Shown here: piece after piece, positions 34,305 through 44,000 of the stretch
Layout: each line of letters starts with the position of its first letter
Position numbering within the stretch: position 1 is the first letter of the stretch
Source: Hymenobacter mellowenesis
Lineage (GTDB): Bacteria > Bacteroidota > Bacteroidia > Cytophagales > Hymenobacteraceae
Direction of reading: 5' to 3'
Assembly (NCBI RefSeq): GCF_030581005.1
Contig: NZ_JAUQSX010000009.1
Location: 186,001-250,000 of the forward strand
DNA: 64,000 bases
Translations under genes and position numbers: made by a program
Notes under the pieces: model-generated
Seen by the model: the letters and a program-made list of their open reading frames with translations, nothing else
Databases searched by the model: none
Told to the model about the DNA's origin: nothing

Positions 34305-36863
34305 CTACCCCTCGGCCCGCAGCACCTCCAGCGGCGAGCGGCGCAGCACGTCGCGGCTGTTGAGCAGGCCAATGCCCGCCGTGAGGGCCGTGACCAGCGC
34401 CGCCAGCCCCAGCAGCGGCCCCACCGCCGGCCCGAAGCTGGCCTCGAACACCCACACGGCCAGCGCCCACGCCGCCAGCACCGCCAGGGCGATGCCGGCC
34501 AGCGCCGCCAGCAGCCCCAGCAGGCCATATTCAACCAGCGTGATGCGCAGAATCTGGGCCCGGCTGGCGCCCAGCGTGCGCAGCAGCACGCTTTCGCGCA
34601 CGCGCTGGTAGCGGCTGATGACCACCGAGCTGCTCAGCACCAGCAAGCCGGTGAGGATGCTAAACCCGGCCATGAAGCGGATGACGAAAGAGATTTTGTC
34701 GACGATGTCGTTGAGCGTGTTCAGAATCAAACCTAGGTCGATGGCCGACACGTTGGGGAAGCGCTGCACCAGCTGCTGTTGCACCGCGGCCAGCGCGGCG
34801 GTATTGGGCGTGTGCGTGAGCACCACTTGGAACTGGGGCGCCCCTTCCAGCACCCCCGCCGGGAAGATGACCAGGAAACTGGGCTGCACCCGGCTGCGGT
34901 CAATCTCGCGCGTGCCGCCGATGATGGTGCGCTGCGGCAGGCCCTGCACGTTGAAATCGAGCGTGTCGCCGAGGTGGAGCTTGGCGCGTTCGAGGTAGCC
35001 ACTTTCCACCGAAATGCGCGGGATTTTATCGGGGCCAATTTGGGGCGCGGTGCCGGCGGTAAGCTTCTCGGAAGAGTTGAGCGAGTCGCGGTAGGTCACG
35101 CGGTATTCGCGGGTGAGGGCCCAGGCGGGAATGCCGCGCGCCGTGTCCTTTTTAATAACGGAAACCGACGTGCCGTTGATGGCCGTCAGGCGCATGGTTA
35201 CGATGGGCACGCGCTGGAGCACGGGCAGCTTTTGGGCCGTGAGCAGGGCCTCCACGCCGGCGCGCTGCTCGGGCTGAATGTCGAAGAGCACGAGGTTGGC
35301 GTCCGATTTTTGCCCGGCAATCTGCACGCGGCCCAGCAGCATGGCCTGGGTGAGGAAGAGCGTGGCCAGCAGGAAAGTGCCCAGCCCGATGGACGTGACC
35401 AGCGTGAGCGTCTGGTTCTGGGGGCGGTACAGATTGGCCAGGCCCTGCCGCCACACGTAGCCCCAGCCGGCGGGAAAGAAGCGCCGCACGGCTCCCATCA
35501 GCAGGCGGCCCAGCCCCGCCAGCGCCCCAAACGCCGCCAGCAGCCCCGCCCCGAAGCCCAGCGTCAGCTTCCAGTCGTGGGTTTGCTGGTAGGCGAAGGC
35601 GAGGATGAACAGGCCGATGACGCCCAGCACCACGCCCCGCACCGGGTCGGGCGCGGCCGTGTCGTCCTCAAACGCCGTGCGCAGTACCCGCAGCGGCGAC
35701 ACGCGCCGGACACTCAGCAGCGGCAGCAGCGCGAAGAGCACCGCCATCAGCAGCCCCGTGAGCAGCCCCGTGCCAATGGCGGCCCAGGAGATGCTCACCG
35801 TGATGTCAACGGGCAGAAAGTCGCCCAGCACGCGCGGCAGCAACACTTGTACGGCCGCCCCCAACGCCGCGCCCAGCACCGCGCCGATGAAGCCCAGGCC
35901 GGCCGTTTGAATCAGGTAAATCAGCAGCGCCTGGTGGCCGCTGGCGCCCAGGCAGCGCAGCACGGCCACGGCGGCCAGCTTTTCGCGCACATACAAGTTC
36001 ACGGCGCTGGCCACGCCCACGCAGCCCAGCAGCAGCGCCACGAAAGCCACCAGGCTGAGATAGCGGGTGAGGTCGGCGAAGGCGCGGCCGGTCTGGCGCT
36101 GGCGCTCGGCCACGGTATCGGTGTCAATGTCGGCCGCATCCAGCCGGGCTTGCAGGTTTTTGACAGTGGCCGCCACATCGGCGCCCGGCGCAAACCGGTA
36201 GCTACGGGTGTAGCGCACCCGGCTGCCGCGCTGCACCAGCCCGGTGGCCGTCACTTCTTCCAAAGGCAGAAACACCGTCGGCGCCACCGCCGAGGTAATG
36301 CCCGACTGCCCCGGCGTCTTCAACACCCGCCCAATAATGGGCAGCACCACGTTGCCCACCTGCACCGAATCACCGATTTTCGCCCCGAACTGCGTCAGCA
36401 GCGCGTCATCGACCAGGGCGCCCGGCGCGGCCGTGGTATCGGCGAAACGGGCGGCGGCGCTGGCTGGCTGCGTTTCCCAGGCGCCGTAGAAGAAGCCGCC
36501 GTCGCGGGCGCGCACCTGGGCCAGCCGCGTGCCCCGGCCCGGCCGGAACTGCACCAGCGAGGCAAACGAAACTTCCCGCGTGCGGGCCGTGCCTAGGCGG
36601 GCCAGCGCCGGTTCTAGCTTGGCATCAAAGGGCTGGTTGGCGCTCAGCACGAGGTCGGCCCCGAGCAACTCCCGGGCCTGCGAATTGATGCTGCGGGCCA
36701 GGTTGTCGCCGAAGGAATTGATGCCCACCAGGGCCGCGATGCCCAGAATAATGCTGGCCATGAAGAGCAGCAGGCGCGCCCGGCTACGGCGGCTGTCGCG
36801 CCACGCCATACGGAAAAGCCAGGCGGTAGAGGTGCGGGAGGCGGGTAGGGGGGATGTCGTCAC
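34305..36863 (-). CDS. FtsX/YbbP-type ABC transporter permease
   Basis: The protein has 852 residues from a GTG at 36863 (V/M-TTSPLPASRT...); the Met at 36809 (AWRDSRRSRARLLLF) is the alternative. The layout is that of YbbP: an N-terminal TM (LLLFMASIILGIAALVGINS), a periplasmic MacB-like domain (about 60-260), an FtsX block of TMs (about 265-430), a second TM pair and periplasmic domain, and a C-terminal FtsX block with SVLLRTLGASRAQILRI. About ten TMs are expected. In E. coli the ybbP gene follows ybbA, with tesA divergent. Here the matching ATPase gene lies at 38042-38734 on the same strand, but an OmpA-family gene on the opposite strand separates them. Confidence 0.9.
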   Translation of the reverse strand: MTTSPLPASRTSTAWLFRMAWRDSRRSRARLLLFMASIILGIAALVGINSFGDNLARSINSQARELLGADLVLSANQPFDAKLEPALARLGTARTREVSFASLVQFRPGRGTRLAQVRARDGGFFYGAWETQPASAAARFADTTAAPGALVDDALLTQFGAKIGDSVQVGNVVLPIIGRVLKTPGQSGITSAVAPTVFLPLEEVTATGLVQRGSRVRYTRSYRFAPGADVAATVKNLQARLDAADIDTDTVAERQRQTGRAFADLTRYLSLVAFVALLLGCVGVASAVNLYVREKLAAVAVLRCLGASGHQALLIYLIQTAGLGFIGAVLGAALGAAVQVLLPRVLGDFLPVDITVSISWAAIGTGLLTGLLMAVLFALLPLLSVRRVSPLRVLRTAFEDDTAAPDPVRGVVLGVIGLFILAFAYQQTHDWKLTLGFGAGLLAAFGALAGLGRLLMGAVRRFFPAGWGYVWRQGLANLYRPQNQTLTLVTSIGLGTFLLATLFLTQAMLLGRVQIAGQKSDANLVLFDIQPEQRAGVEALLTAQKLPVLQRVPIVTMRLTAINGTSVSVIKKDTARGIPAWALTREYRVTYRDSLNSSEKLTAGTAPQIGPDKIPRISVESGYLERAKLHLGDTLDFNVQGLPQRTIIGGTREIDRSRVQPSFLVIFPAGVLEGAPQFQVVLTHTPNTAALAAVQQQLVQRFPNVSAIDLGLILNTLNDIVDKISFVIRFMAGFSILTGLLVLSSSVVISRYQRVRESVLLRTLGASRAQILRITLVEYGLLGLLAALAGIALAVLAAWALAVWVFEASFGPAVGPLLGLAALVTALTAGIGLLNSRDVLRRSPLEVLRAEG

Positions 36864-36974
36864 GAAATGAATAGAATACAGAAACAGTTGGCTGATATGA
36901 ATTAAGACGGAAAAGAAGGCGGTACATTTTAGTCTGCTTCGAAGCATCTTGCATCTTCTACCCCGTAGGCCACG

Positions 36975-38003
36975 ATGCCCAGCAACCAGTACTTACGCCA
37001 AATGACTACACAAGGGAGTCGCCCAATAAGCAAATCAGGCAGCAGAGGTTGGAGGCGTTGGTATTGGTTGACAATGGTTTGGGGATTGAGTTGGCTGACG
37101 CTGAATGCCTGCAAAACCGCCATGCCAACCGCACCCGAAGCGGGTGCCGCGCAGGCGCTGCCCACCACGGTCAACCTTGTGGAGCAGACTTTAGCGGTCC
37201 ACGGAAGGGTTTCTCATCCCGGCGATTCAACTCGCGGGTTTCCGGGCCTCGATGTCGTTTTCAGAAGCCTAAGTTCTGACTCCGTCCTGGAAAGCCGGAA
37301 AAGCACCACCAACGCCAGGGGCGAGTACAATGTAGCCGTGACTGAAAGACCATTGTATCAGGTGGCACTCATGAAGGATGGCCTCACCATTGAGTTACTG
37401 GAAGTTTCACTTCGCCACAATCGTATCGATTCCCTTGGCGTAGTGCAGAATTTCTACCTCAACTATGATGAAGTAGAAGAGGAAGATATGCCGATATATC
37501 AAACTTTTTTTGATGTAAATCGGGCTACGTTAAAACCGGAGTTTTTGCCTCGGGTAGACAAGTTCATTAAGCGGTTTAAGGACGCTGACTCCGATAGCCT
37601 CGCCATAATCATCGAAGGCCACGCCGAGCCAGGAGAAGTTCCCAACGGCCACCGTAAAACCGAGCAATACTTGATGGGAATAGGCTGGGAGCGGGCCCGG
37701 GCAACCTGTGCCTATCTGGAAAAGAATGGGGTTCAGGCCAGTAAGTTATTCGTGGTAAGCTACGGGGCCCAGCGTCCGGCCGCACCTAATACCACAGCTG
37801 AGTATCGCAGGTTTAACCGCCGGGTCGAATTGAAATTTTCGCTGTTGAGCTATATTTCCAAATACCGCAGCGGTGGTTTCGCGCCCAATTTATTCGGCGG
37901 CCGGGTCTTCCCCTATCTGCAATCATCCTCATCCGTCAACAAATACTCTGGAAATAAGCCGGCTCCAACTATCCGCCATCTGAAAAGACTGCCTATTAAG
38001 TAA
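36975..38003 (+). CDS. OmpA-family peptidoglycan-binding lipoprotein
   Basis: The protein has 342 residues from the ATG at 36975, or 333 from the ATG at 37002. After a basic N-terminus, WLTMVWGLSWLTLNAC is a lipoprotein signal with the acylated Cys at about residue 46. Residues of about 70-155 look like a small carboxypeptidase-regulatory-like beta domain (VHGRVSHPGDSTRGFPGLDV). Residues of about 175-290 are an OmpA C-terminal domain: IYQTFFDVNRATLKPEFLPR, IIIEGHAEPGE, ERARATCAYLEKNGV and RRFNRRVELKF. It would anchor the outer membrane to peptidoglycan. Its base composition is less GC-rich than its neighbours. It sits, inverted, between the ybbA-like and ybbP-like genes. Confidence 0.88.
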   Translation: MPSNQYLRQMTTQGSRPISKSGSRGWRRWYWLTMVWGLSWLTLNACKTAMPTAPEAGAAQALPTTVNLVEQTLAVHGRVSHPGDSTRGFPGLDVVFRSLSSDSVLESRKSTTNARGEYNVAVTERPLYQVALMKDGLTIELLEVSLRHNRIDSLGVVQNFYLNYDEVEEEDMPIYQTFFDVNRATLKPEFLPRVDKFIKRFKDADSDSLAIIIEGHAEPGEVPNGHRKTEQYLMGIGWERARATCAYLEKNGVQASKLFVVSYGAQRPAAPNTTAEYRRFNRRVELKFSLLSYISKYRSGGFAPNLFGGRVFPYLQSSSSVNKYSGNKPAPTIRHLKRLPIK

Positions 38004-38041
38004 TGGGTTTGAGCAACGCGGCAATGACCACCAGCCTGCTG

Positions 38042-38734
38042 CTATTTCCCGCTGATTTTCCGCGCCACTTCCTCCACCACCTTGCCGCCGCGCAGCCGCA
38101 GCGTGCGCTGCGTCTTGGCCGCCAGCTCCAGGTCGTGCGTCACCAGTACCAGCGTGGTGCCGGCTTCGCGATTGAGGTCGAATAATAAATTTACCACCCG
38201 CTCGCTGGTGTCGGGGTCGAGGTTGCCGGTGGGCTCGTCGGCGAAGAGCACGGCGGGACGGTTGGCGAAGGCGCGGGCCAGGCTCACGCGCTGCTGCTCG
38301 CCGCCCGAAAGCTGGGCCGGGTAGTGGCCGGCGCGGGCGGCCAGGCCCACGCGGTCGAGCAGCTCCAGGGCCGTTTTGGTGGCGCCGCGCTGGCCGCGCA
38401 GCTCCAGCGGCACCAGCACGTTTTCGAGGGCCGTGAGGGTGGGCAGGAGCTGGAAGTTCTGGAAAATGAAGCCCACGTGCTCGTTGCGCACGGCGGCGCG
38501 CTGGTCCTCGCTCAAGTGGTCGAGTTGAATGCCGTTGACCCAGACGCTGCCCGAGGTGGCGCGGTCGAGGCCGGCGCAGAGGCCCAGCAGCGTGGTTTTG
38601 CCCGAGCCTGACGGCCCGACGATGGCGAAGGTGTCGCCGGCTTTGAGGTCGAAGCTCACGGCGTGGAGCACGGTGAGCGGCTGGCCGGCGCTGGGATAGG
38701 TTTTGGTGAGATTATCGACGCGGAGGATGGACAT
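38042..38734 (-). CDS. LolD/YbbA-type ABC transporter ATP-binding protein
   Basis: The protein has 230 residues from the ATG at 38734. It has the Walker A GPSGSGKTTL, the Q-loop FIFQNFQLLPTLT, the signature LSGGEQQRVSLA, Walker B VLFADEPTGNLDPDT and the H-loop VTHD. The family (LolD, MacB, YbbA) works with FtsX-type permeases. The partner is most likely the permease encoded at 34305-36863. Divergent from it, 208 bases away, is a TesA-like esterase gene, which reproduces the tesA-ybbA arrangement of Proteobacteria. In that system the ATPase and permease are linked to TesA-dependent lipid or ester processing, though the exact role is unsettled. Confidence 0.93.
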   Translation of the reverse strand: MSILRVDNLTKTYPSAGQPLTVLHAVSFDLKAGDTFAIVGPSGSGKTTLLGLCAGLDRATSGSVWVNGIQLDHLSEDQRAAVRNEHVGFIFQNFQLLPTLTALENVLVPLELRGQRGATKTALELLDRVGLAARAGHYPAQLSGGEQQRVSLARAFANRPAVLFADEPTGNLDPDTSERVVNLLFDLNREAGTTLVLVTHDLELAAKTQRTLRLRGGKVVEEVARKISGK

Positions 38735-38760
38735 ATAGTAAAGGACTAGAAACACATATT

Positions 38761-38823
38761 TGCGTCTCGTCATTGAACGATAATAGGACGACCTGTTGGG
38801 GCGGGTGTTGACGACGAGACGCA
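38761..38823. repeat. Short inverted repeat in the ybbA/tesA divergent region (P6)
   Basis: TGCGTCTCGTC (38761-38771) pairs with GACGAGACGCA (38813-38823) around a 41-base loop. The GAGACGC core resembles the inner arm of the diverged P2 copy at 381-481. It lies in the shared upstream region of the divergent ATPase and esterase genes and could affect either. Confidence 0.65.
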
Positions 38824-38942
38824 ATGATGCGTTGCTACATCCCACTTGTCGCACAACTACGCCGCCACCCGTTCGTTACCCAAGACGTGTAAACCGCCGA
38901 CATGTTTTTCCGCTTTACGGTTTCATGTTCCAAATGCCGCTT

Positions 38943-39626
38943 ATGAAATTCCTGAACCTGCCCTTAGCTGCCCTCCTCGGCCTGGCCCTCACGGCCTGCA
39001 ATTCCAGCCCCACGGCCGAAAAGCCGGCCGCTTCAGTCCCCGCCGTGGCGCAAGCTCCTGCTGCTGAAACCGGCAAAAAGCGTCTGCTATTCTTCGGCAA
39101 CAGCCTGACGGCCGGCTACGGCGTGGAGCCCGAACAGGCCTTCGCCGGCCTCATCGGCCAGAAAATCGATTCCCTCAAGCTGCCCTACGAGGTCATAAAC
39201 GCCGGCCTGAGCGGCGAAACCACCGCCGGCGGCCGCAGCCGCGTGGGCTGGATTCTGAAGCAGCCCGTGGACGTATTCGTGCTGGAGCTGGGCGGCAACG
39301 ACGGCCTGCGCGGCCTGCCCCTTTCGGCCACCCGCGAAAACCTGCAGGGCATCATCGACACGGTGCGGCGGCGCAGCCCCGGCGCCCAAATCGTGCTGGC
39401 CGGCATGCAGATTCCGCCCAACCTGGGCCAGGCCTACGCCCGCGATTTCAAGGCCATTTACCAGGACATTGCTACCAAAAACAAGCTCGTCCTCATTCCC
39501 TTCCTGCTGCAAGGCGTGGGCGGCGACCGGGCGCTTAATCAGGCCGATGGCATTCATCCCACGCCGGCCGGGCATCGCATTGTGGCCCGCACCGTGTGGG
39601 CTGTGCTGGAACCGCTGCTGCAGTAG
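38943..39626 (+). CDS. tesA: TesA-like SGNH arylesterase/thioesterase, lipoprotein
   Basis: The protein has 227 residues from the ATG at 38943. FLNLPLAALLGLALTAC is a lipoprotein signal; unlike E. coli TesA, which is a soluble periplasmic enzyme, this one should be membrane-anchored. SGNH blocks are I with the nucleophile Ser (LLFFGNSLTAGYGV), II Gly (INAGLSGETTAGG), III Asn (LELGGNDGLRG) and V with Asp/His (ADGIHPTPAGH). It hydrolyses esters or acyl thioesters in the periplasm. Its stop codon TAG lies within the left arm of a P3 repeat. Its divergence from a YbbA-like ATPase gene matches the conserved tesA-ybbA context. Confidence 0.93.
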   Translation: MKFLNLPLAALLGLALTACNSSPTAEKPAASVPAVAQAPAAETGKKRLLFFGNSLTAGYGVEPEQAFAGLIGQKIDSLKLPYEVINAGLSGETTAGGRSRVGWILKQPVDVFVLELGGNDGLRGLPLSATRENLQGIIDTVRRRSPGAQIVLAGMQIPPNLGQAYARDFKAIYQDIATKNKLVLIPFLLQGVGGDRALNQADGIHPTPAGHRIVARTVWAVLEPLLQ

Positions 39627-39714
39627 CGCGGACTTTGTAGTCCGCGAACCCCCGTACCGTTTGATTGTCTTCCGGGTTTCCGCCCGAGACGCGGACTACA
39701 GAGTCCGCGCTACT
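39622..39714. repeat. Inverted repeat, family P3, at the 3' ends of two convergent genes
   Basis: The arms are AGTAGCGCGGACTTTGTAGT at 39622 and its near-complement ending GTCCGCGCTACT at 39714. The TAG in the left arm is the stop codon of the esterase gene, and the right end overlaps the stop codon of the small minus-strand gene at 39713. The element thus makes up the whole space between the genes and may serve as a bidirectional terminator. Confidence 0.9.
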
Positions 39715-39940
39715 ATATCACCCGCACCCCGTCGGTGTTCACCTCGTCGCGTAGAAGCTCCAGGTTGCGGTAGGCGAGGGGGCGGCCAGCGTCAGTGCTG
39801 AGGTCGGGCAGGGCTTCACGGGCAGCGTCGAGGGTGAGCTGGGTCAGCTTATGGGTGCCGAGGTAGATGGCCACAGGACGTCCCTGGCGGGCATCGTGGG
39901 CCGCCAACGCGTGGTCGATTTCGGCTAATATGGTGCTCAT
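39713..39940 (-). CDS. Small conserved-looking protein of unknown function
   Basis: The protein has 75 residues. The sequence MSTILAEIDHALAAHDARQG, then PVAIYLGTHKLTQLTLDAAR and the end NTDGVRVI, reads as a compact alpha/beta domain with no signal peptide. Codon use matches the surrounding genes, which supports it as real. It is divergent from glutamate racemase with a 120-base gap. A -7-like TATATTTC on the minus strand lies about 35 bases upstream. It resembles small phage-capsid-like or regulatory domains only weakly, and no family is assigned. Confidence 0.6.
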   Translation of the reverse strand: MSTILAEIDHALAAHDARQGRPVAIYLGTHKLTQLTLDAAREALPDLSTDAGRPLAYRNLELLRDEVNTDGVRVI

Positions 39941-40048
39941 GAGCGGAGTGCGAGCTAAAACGGGGCAGAAATATAACGAGGTTTTCCAATAACCAAAAAT
40001 GCGCCATCAACAGCGGCCGCGCCGGTGCCCCGGCCCGGTGGCCGCGCC

Positions 40049-40056
40049 TACCTTTG
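40049..40056 (+). promoter_or_regulatory. Candidate -7 element abutting the murI start codon
   Basis: TACCTTTG ends 4 bases before the ATG at 40061. If used, transcription would start at or next to the start codon and the mRNA would be leaderless. I see no clear -33 element. Confidence 0.45.
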
Positions 40057-40060
40057 CCCC

Positions 40061-40912
40061 ATGACAACTGCTACCCCTGTTGCGCCCGCTGCCTCGGCGG
40101 CCCTGGCGGCCCGGCCCATTGGCATGTTCGACTCCGGCATTGGCGGGCTCACGGTGGCCCGGGCGGTGGCCCGGCGCCTGCCCCACGAGCGTATCGTGTA
40201 CTTCGGCGATACCGCCCATCTGCCCTACGGAGACAAAAGTGCGGCCGCCATTCAGGCCTATTCCGTCAAAATCTGCGACCTGCTCCTGCGCCGAAACTGC
40301 AAGCTGATTGTGATTGCCTGCAACTCGGCCTCGGCCGCCGCCTACGAGCTGGTGCGCGAGTACGTGGGCAGCAAAGCCCGGGTGCTGAGCGTGATAGACC
40401 CCATTGTGGCGCACCTGGGCCGCGCCTACGCCGGCCGGCGCGTGGGCCTCATCGGCACGAAGCAGACGGTGAACTCCAACGTATACAAGAAGAAGGTCGA
40501 CGACCTCGACGCGGGCGTCGACCTGCAGTCGCTGGCCACCCCGCTGCTGGTGCCCATGATTGAGGAAGGCTTCTTCAAAAACGCCATTTCCGACGATATT
40601 ATCGGTACCTACCTCGGCAACGTCGCTCTGGCCGACATCGATGCGTTGGTGCTGGCCTGCACGCACTACCCGCTTATCAAGGAGCAGATTGCGCGCTACT
40701 ACGCCGGCCGGGTCGATGTGCTGGATGCTTCCGACGTGGTAGCCGCCGAGGCCGAGGCCTACTTGGCGGCGCACGGGTTGCTGGCGCCCGCTGCCACTAC
40801 GCTACCGTCACACCATTTCTACGTATCGGATTTCACCCGCTCGTTTGAGGAAAGCACGCGCATTTTCTTTGAGCAGGAAGTGCACCTGGAGCATTATCCA
40901 TTGTGGGAATAA
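40061..40912 (+). CDS. murI: Glutamate racemase
   Basis: The protein has 283 residues from the ATG at 40061. A short Ala/Pro-rich N-terminal extension precedes the canonical IGMFDSGIGGLTVARAV. The two catalytic Cys residues are Cys87 (VIACNSASAAA) and Cys200 (LVLACTHYPLI); other conserved blocks are YFGDTAHLPYGDKS and GLIGTKQTV. The enzyme interconverts L- and D-glutamate in the cytoplasm to supply D-Glu for peptidoglycan. It is followed by the large IPT protein gene, which has its own candidate promoter at 40979, so it is probably transcribed alone. Confidence 0.97.
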   Translation: MTTATPVAPAASAALAARPIGMFDSGIGGLTVARAVARRLPHERIVYFGDTAHLPYGDKSAAAIQAYSVKICDLLLRRNCKLIVIACNSASAAAYELVREYVGSKARVLSVIDPIVAHLGRAYAGRRVGLIGTKQTVNSNVYKKKVDDLDAGVDLQSLATPLLVPMIEEGFFKNAISDDIIGTYLGNVALADIDALVLACTHYPLIKEQIARYYAGRVDVLDASDVVAAEAEAYLAAHGLLAPAATTLPSHHFYVSDFTRSFEESTRIFFEQEVHLEHYPLWE

Positions 40913-40978
40913 GCGCGGGCAACCATTCGCCCCGGCACGGGGTCATTATTTCGTAACTTTCCAGCCGCCGCCTGGGCC

Positions 40979-40986
40979 TACCTTTG
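40979..40986 (+). promoter_or_regulatory. Candidate -7 promoter element of the IPT-repeat protein gene
   Basis: TACCTTTG lies 69 bases before the ATG at 41056. The context GCCTACCTTTGC is shared with the murI element at 40049. Confidence 0.5.
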
Positions 40987-41055
40987 CGGCACACAACCAC
41001 GTTTTTCATCACTTCTTCATTTTTCATATTTCCGTTCACTTTACTCCCTTTTTGT

Positions 41056-44000
41056 ATGAAGCAATTCTTCGCTGGCAGGCTGCTTAAATGCCTGATGTTT
41101 CTGGCGTGCTTGTGGCCCATGGTGGGCTCGGCCGCGCCGTTCACCCCTGGTAACCTCGTGATAATGCGCGTTGGCGACGGCACGGCCTCGCTGACGTCGG
41201 CCGCCACGGTCGCTTATTTGCAGGAATACACCCCGGCCGGGGTGCTGGTGCAAACCATTCCGCTGCCCACCGCGGTATCGGGCAATAATCGCATCCTGAC
41301 CGTAGCCGGCTCGTCGAGCACCGACGGCGGCCTGACCCGTTCGGCCAACGGTGCCTACCTCGTGGTGGGTGGCTACGACGCTGCTCCTGGCACGACTGGC
41401 GTGGCCGCCCTCGACCCCACGCTGAATAACCGCATCGTGGGCCGCGTGGCTGCCGACGGCACCGTGGACACCAGCACCCGCCTGACCGACGCCACGGGCA
41501 ACCTGCGTTCGGCCGCTTCGGTGGATGGCACCAGCTTCTACACGGCCGGCTCGACCGGGGGCGTGCGCTACGTGCCCTTCGGCAATGCAGCGGGTTCGGT
41601 GGTTATTACCACTTCCCCCAGCACGCTGCGCTACGTCAACACGTTCGGAGGCAACCTCTACGTGAGCACCGGTTCCTCACCTTTCATTGGCCTGAGCCAG
41701 GTGGGCACGGGCCTGCCCACCACCGCTGGTCAAACGACCACGCTGCTGCCCGGCATGCAGGGCACCACTTCTACCACCAACGGTATCAGCCCGCTGGCCT
41801 TCTACTTTGCCGACCTGAGCGCCACGGTGCCCGGCGTCGACGTGGTGTACGTGGCCGATGATGGCGCCACTGCCGCCGGCGGCGGTATTCAGAAATGGAG
41901 CCTCGTGGGCACCACCTGGACGCTCAACGGCACCATTACCAACGCTACGGCCGTGCGCGGCCTCGACGGCCAGACCACCGGCACCACGGTGTCGCTGGTG
42001 GCGTCCGGCAACGGCGGCGTGTACCTGCTGAGCGACAACGCCGGCTACAACGCCGCTCCCAGCACCACCACCCTGCCTGCTCCCATTGCCACGGCGGCCA
42101 GCATGACGGCCTTCCGCGGCGCGGCCTTCGCGCCGGTAGCTGCGGCTACTGCTGCGCCCACCATCACGAGCTTCACGCCCACCAGCGGCGCGGCCGGCGC
42201 CACCGTGACCATTACGGGCACCAACCTGACCGGCGCCACGGCCGTGACCCTGAACGGCGTGGCCATCACCGGCTTCACGGTGGTCAATGCCACGACCATC
42301 ACCTTCACCGTGCCCGCCACCGGCGCCACTTCCGGCGTTATCGCCGTGACCACGCCCGGCGGCACGGCCACCAGCACCGGCACCTTTACGGTGACGCCGG
42401 CAGCTTCGGCACCCACCATCACGAGCCTGAGCCCGGCTACGGCCGTGGCTGGCGGCGCGGGCTTCACCCTCACCGTGACCGGCACGGGTTTCGTAGCCGC
42501 TTCGGTGGTGAATTTCGGTACCACGGCCCTGACTACCACGTTTGTTTCGGCTACGTCGCTCACGGCGGCCGTGCCGGCCAGCGCCATTGCCACGGCGGGT
42601 ACTTATAGCGTAACGGTGGCCAACCCCGCCGCCAGCGGTGGCACTTCGGCTGCTAGCACCTTCACCGTGACGGCCGCCACTGCTGCGCCCACTATCACGA
42701 GCTTCACGCCCACCAGCGGCGCGGCCGGCGCCACCGTGACCATCACGGGCACCAACCTGACCGGCGCCACGGCGGTGACCCTGAACGGCGTGGCCATCAC
42801 CGGCTTCACGGTGGTGAACGCCACGACCATCACCTTCACCGTGCCCGCCACCGGCGCTACCTCCGGCGTGATTGCCGTGACTACGCCCGGCGGCACGGCC
42901 ACCAGCACCGCCACCTTCACCGTGACGCCCGCTGCCGTGACGCCCACGATTACGCAGCTCGCACCTGGCGTAGGAGTGATTGGCGGCGGCGCCGTGACGT
43001 TGGTAATTACGGGGACGGGCTTTACGTCCACGTCGACCGTGAACTTCAACGGCGTTTCGTACCCGCAGACCACCAGCACGGCTACCAGCATTGAGGCCCT
43101 GATTCCGGCCAGCGCTTTCACCACGGCGGGCTCTTTCCCTGTCACGGTCACGAACTCGGCCGGCACTTCCAACGCCTTCACCTTCACGGTGAATAACGCC
43201 ACGACGGCTGGCGCTTTCGAAGATTTCGAATCCGGCACCAAAACGGGCTACGCCGCTGGTTCGGTGGTGCTGACCAGCGGTTCGTGGACGTTCTCCGACG
43301 CGCTGATTGGCAACGCGTTCAACGACCGGGCCAACGGCCTGAAGTCGGCTCGTATCCGCGTGGGCTTCATCCGCATGGACTTCGACAAGCCGACCGGTGC
43401 CGGTACGGTTATCGTGAACGCCGGCACGTTCGGCAACGACACGGGCGCCACCTTCATTCTCGAGAAATCGACCGATGGCGGCACGACCTTCACCACGGTG
43501 CCCGGCGCACCGGCCACGCTCACCAACGTGCTGACGCCCTACACCTTCACGGTGAACCAGGCCGGTAACGTGCGTTTCCGCATCACGAGCACAGCCACCG
43601 CCACCACCCAACGCATCAACATCGACGACATCTCGATTTCGAACTTCACGGCTCCGGCCGCGCCCACCATCACCAGCTTCACGCCCACCACGGGCGGCCC
43701 CGGCACCACGGTGACGGTGACGGGCACCAACTTCACGGGGGCTACGGCCGTGCGCATCGGCAGCTTCACCGTGACTAACTTCACGGTGGTATCGGCCACG
43801 AGCATCACGTTTGTGGTGCCCGGCGGCACGGGCAGCGTGGCCGGCCTCATCACGGTGGTGACGGCTGGCGGCACGGCCACCAGCACCGGCACGTTCAACC
43901 TGGTATCGGCCGTTGCGGCCAGCCAGGCCCTGCCCGGCCTCACGGTGTTCCCGAACCCCGCCACCGACCGCGTGACGCTGACCCTGCCCGGCGCGGGCAC

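Noticed and set aside
34779..36596. Plus-strand open frame of 605 codons
   Set aside because: Antisense shadow of the YbbP-like permease; its product is a Gln/Arg/His-rich sequence without membrane or domain features.
42148..42929. Possible CRISPR-like or satellite array
   Set aside because: The repeated blocks are in-frame protein domains of about 250 bases, not short repeats with spacers; no cas genes are present.
41677..43611. Minus-strand open frame of 644 codons with repeats
   Set aside because: Antisense to the IPT-repeat gene; its repeats mirror those of the real gene.
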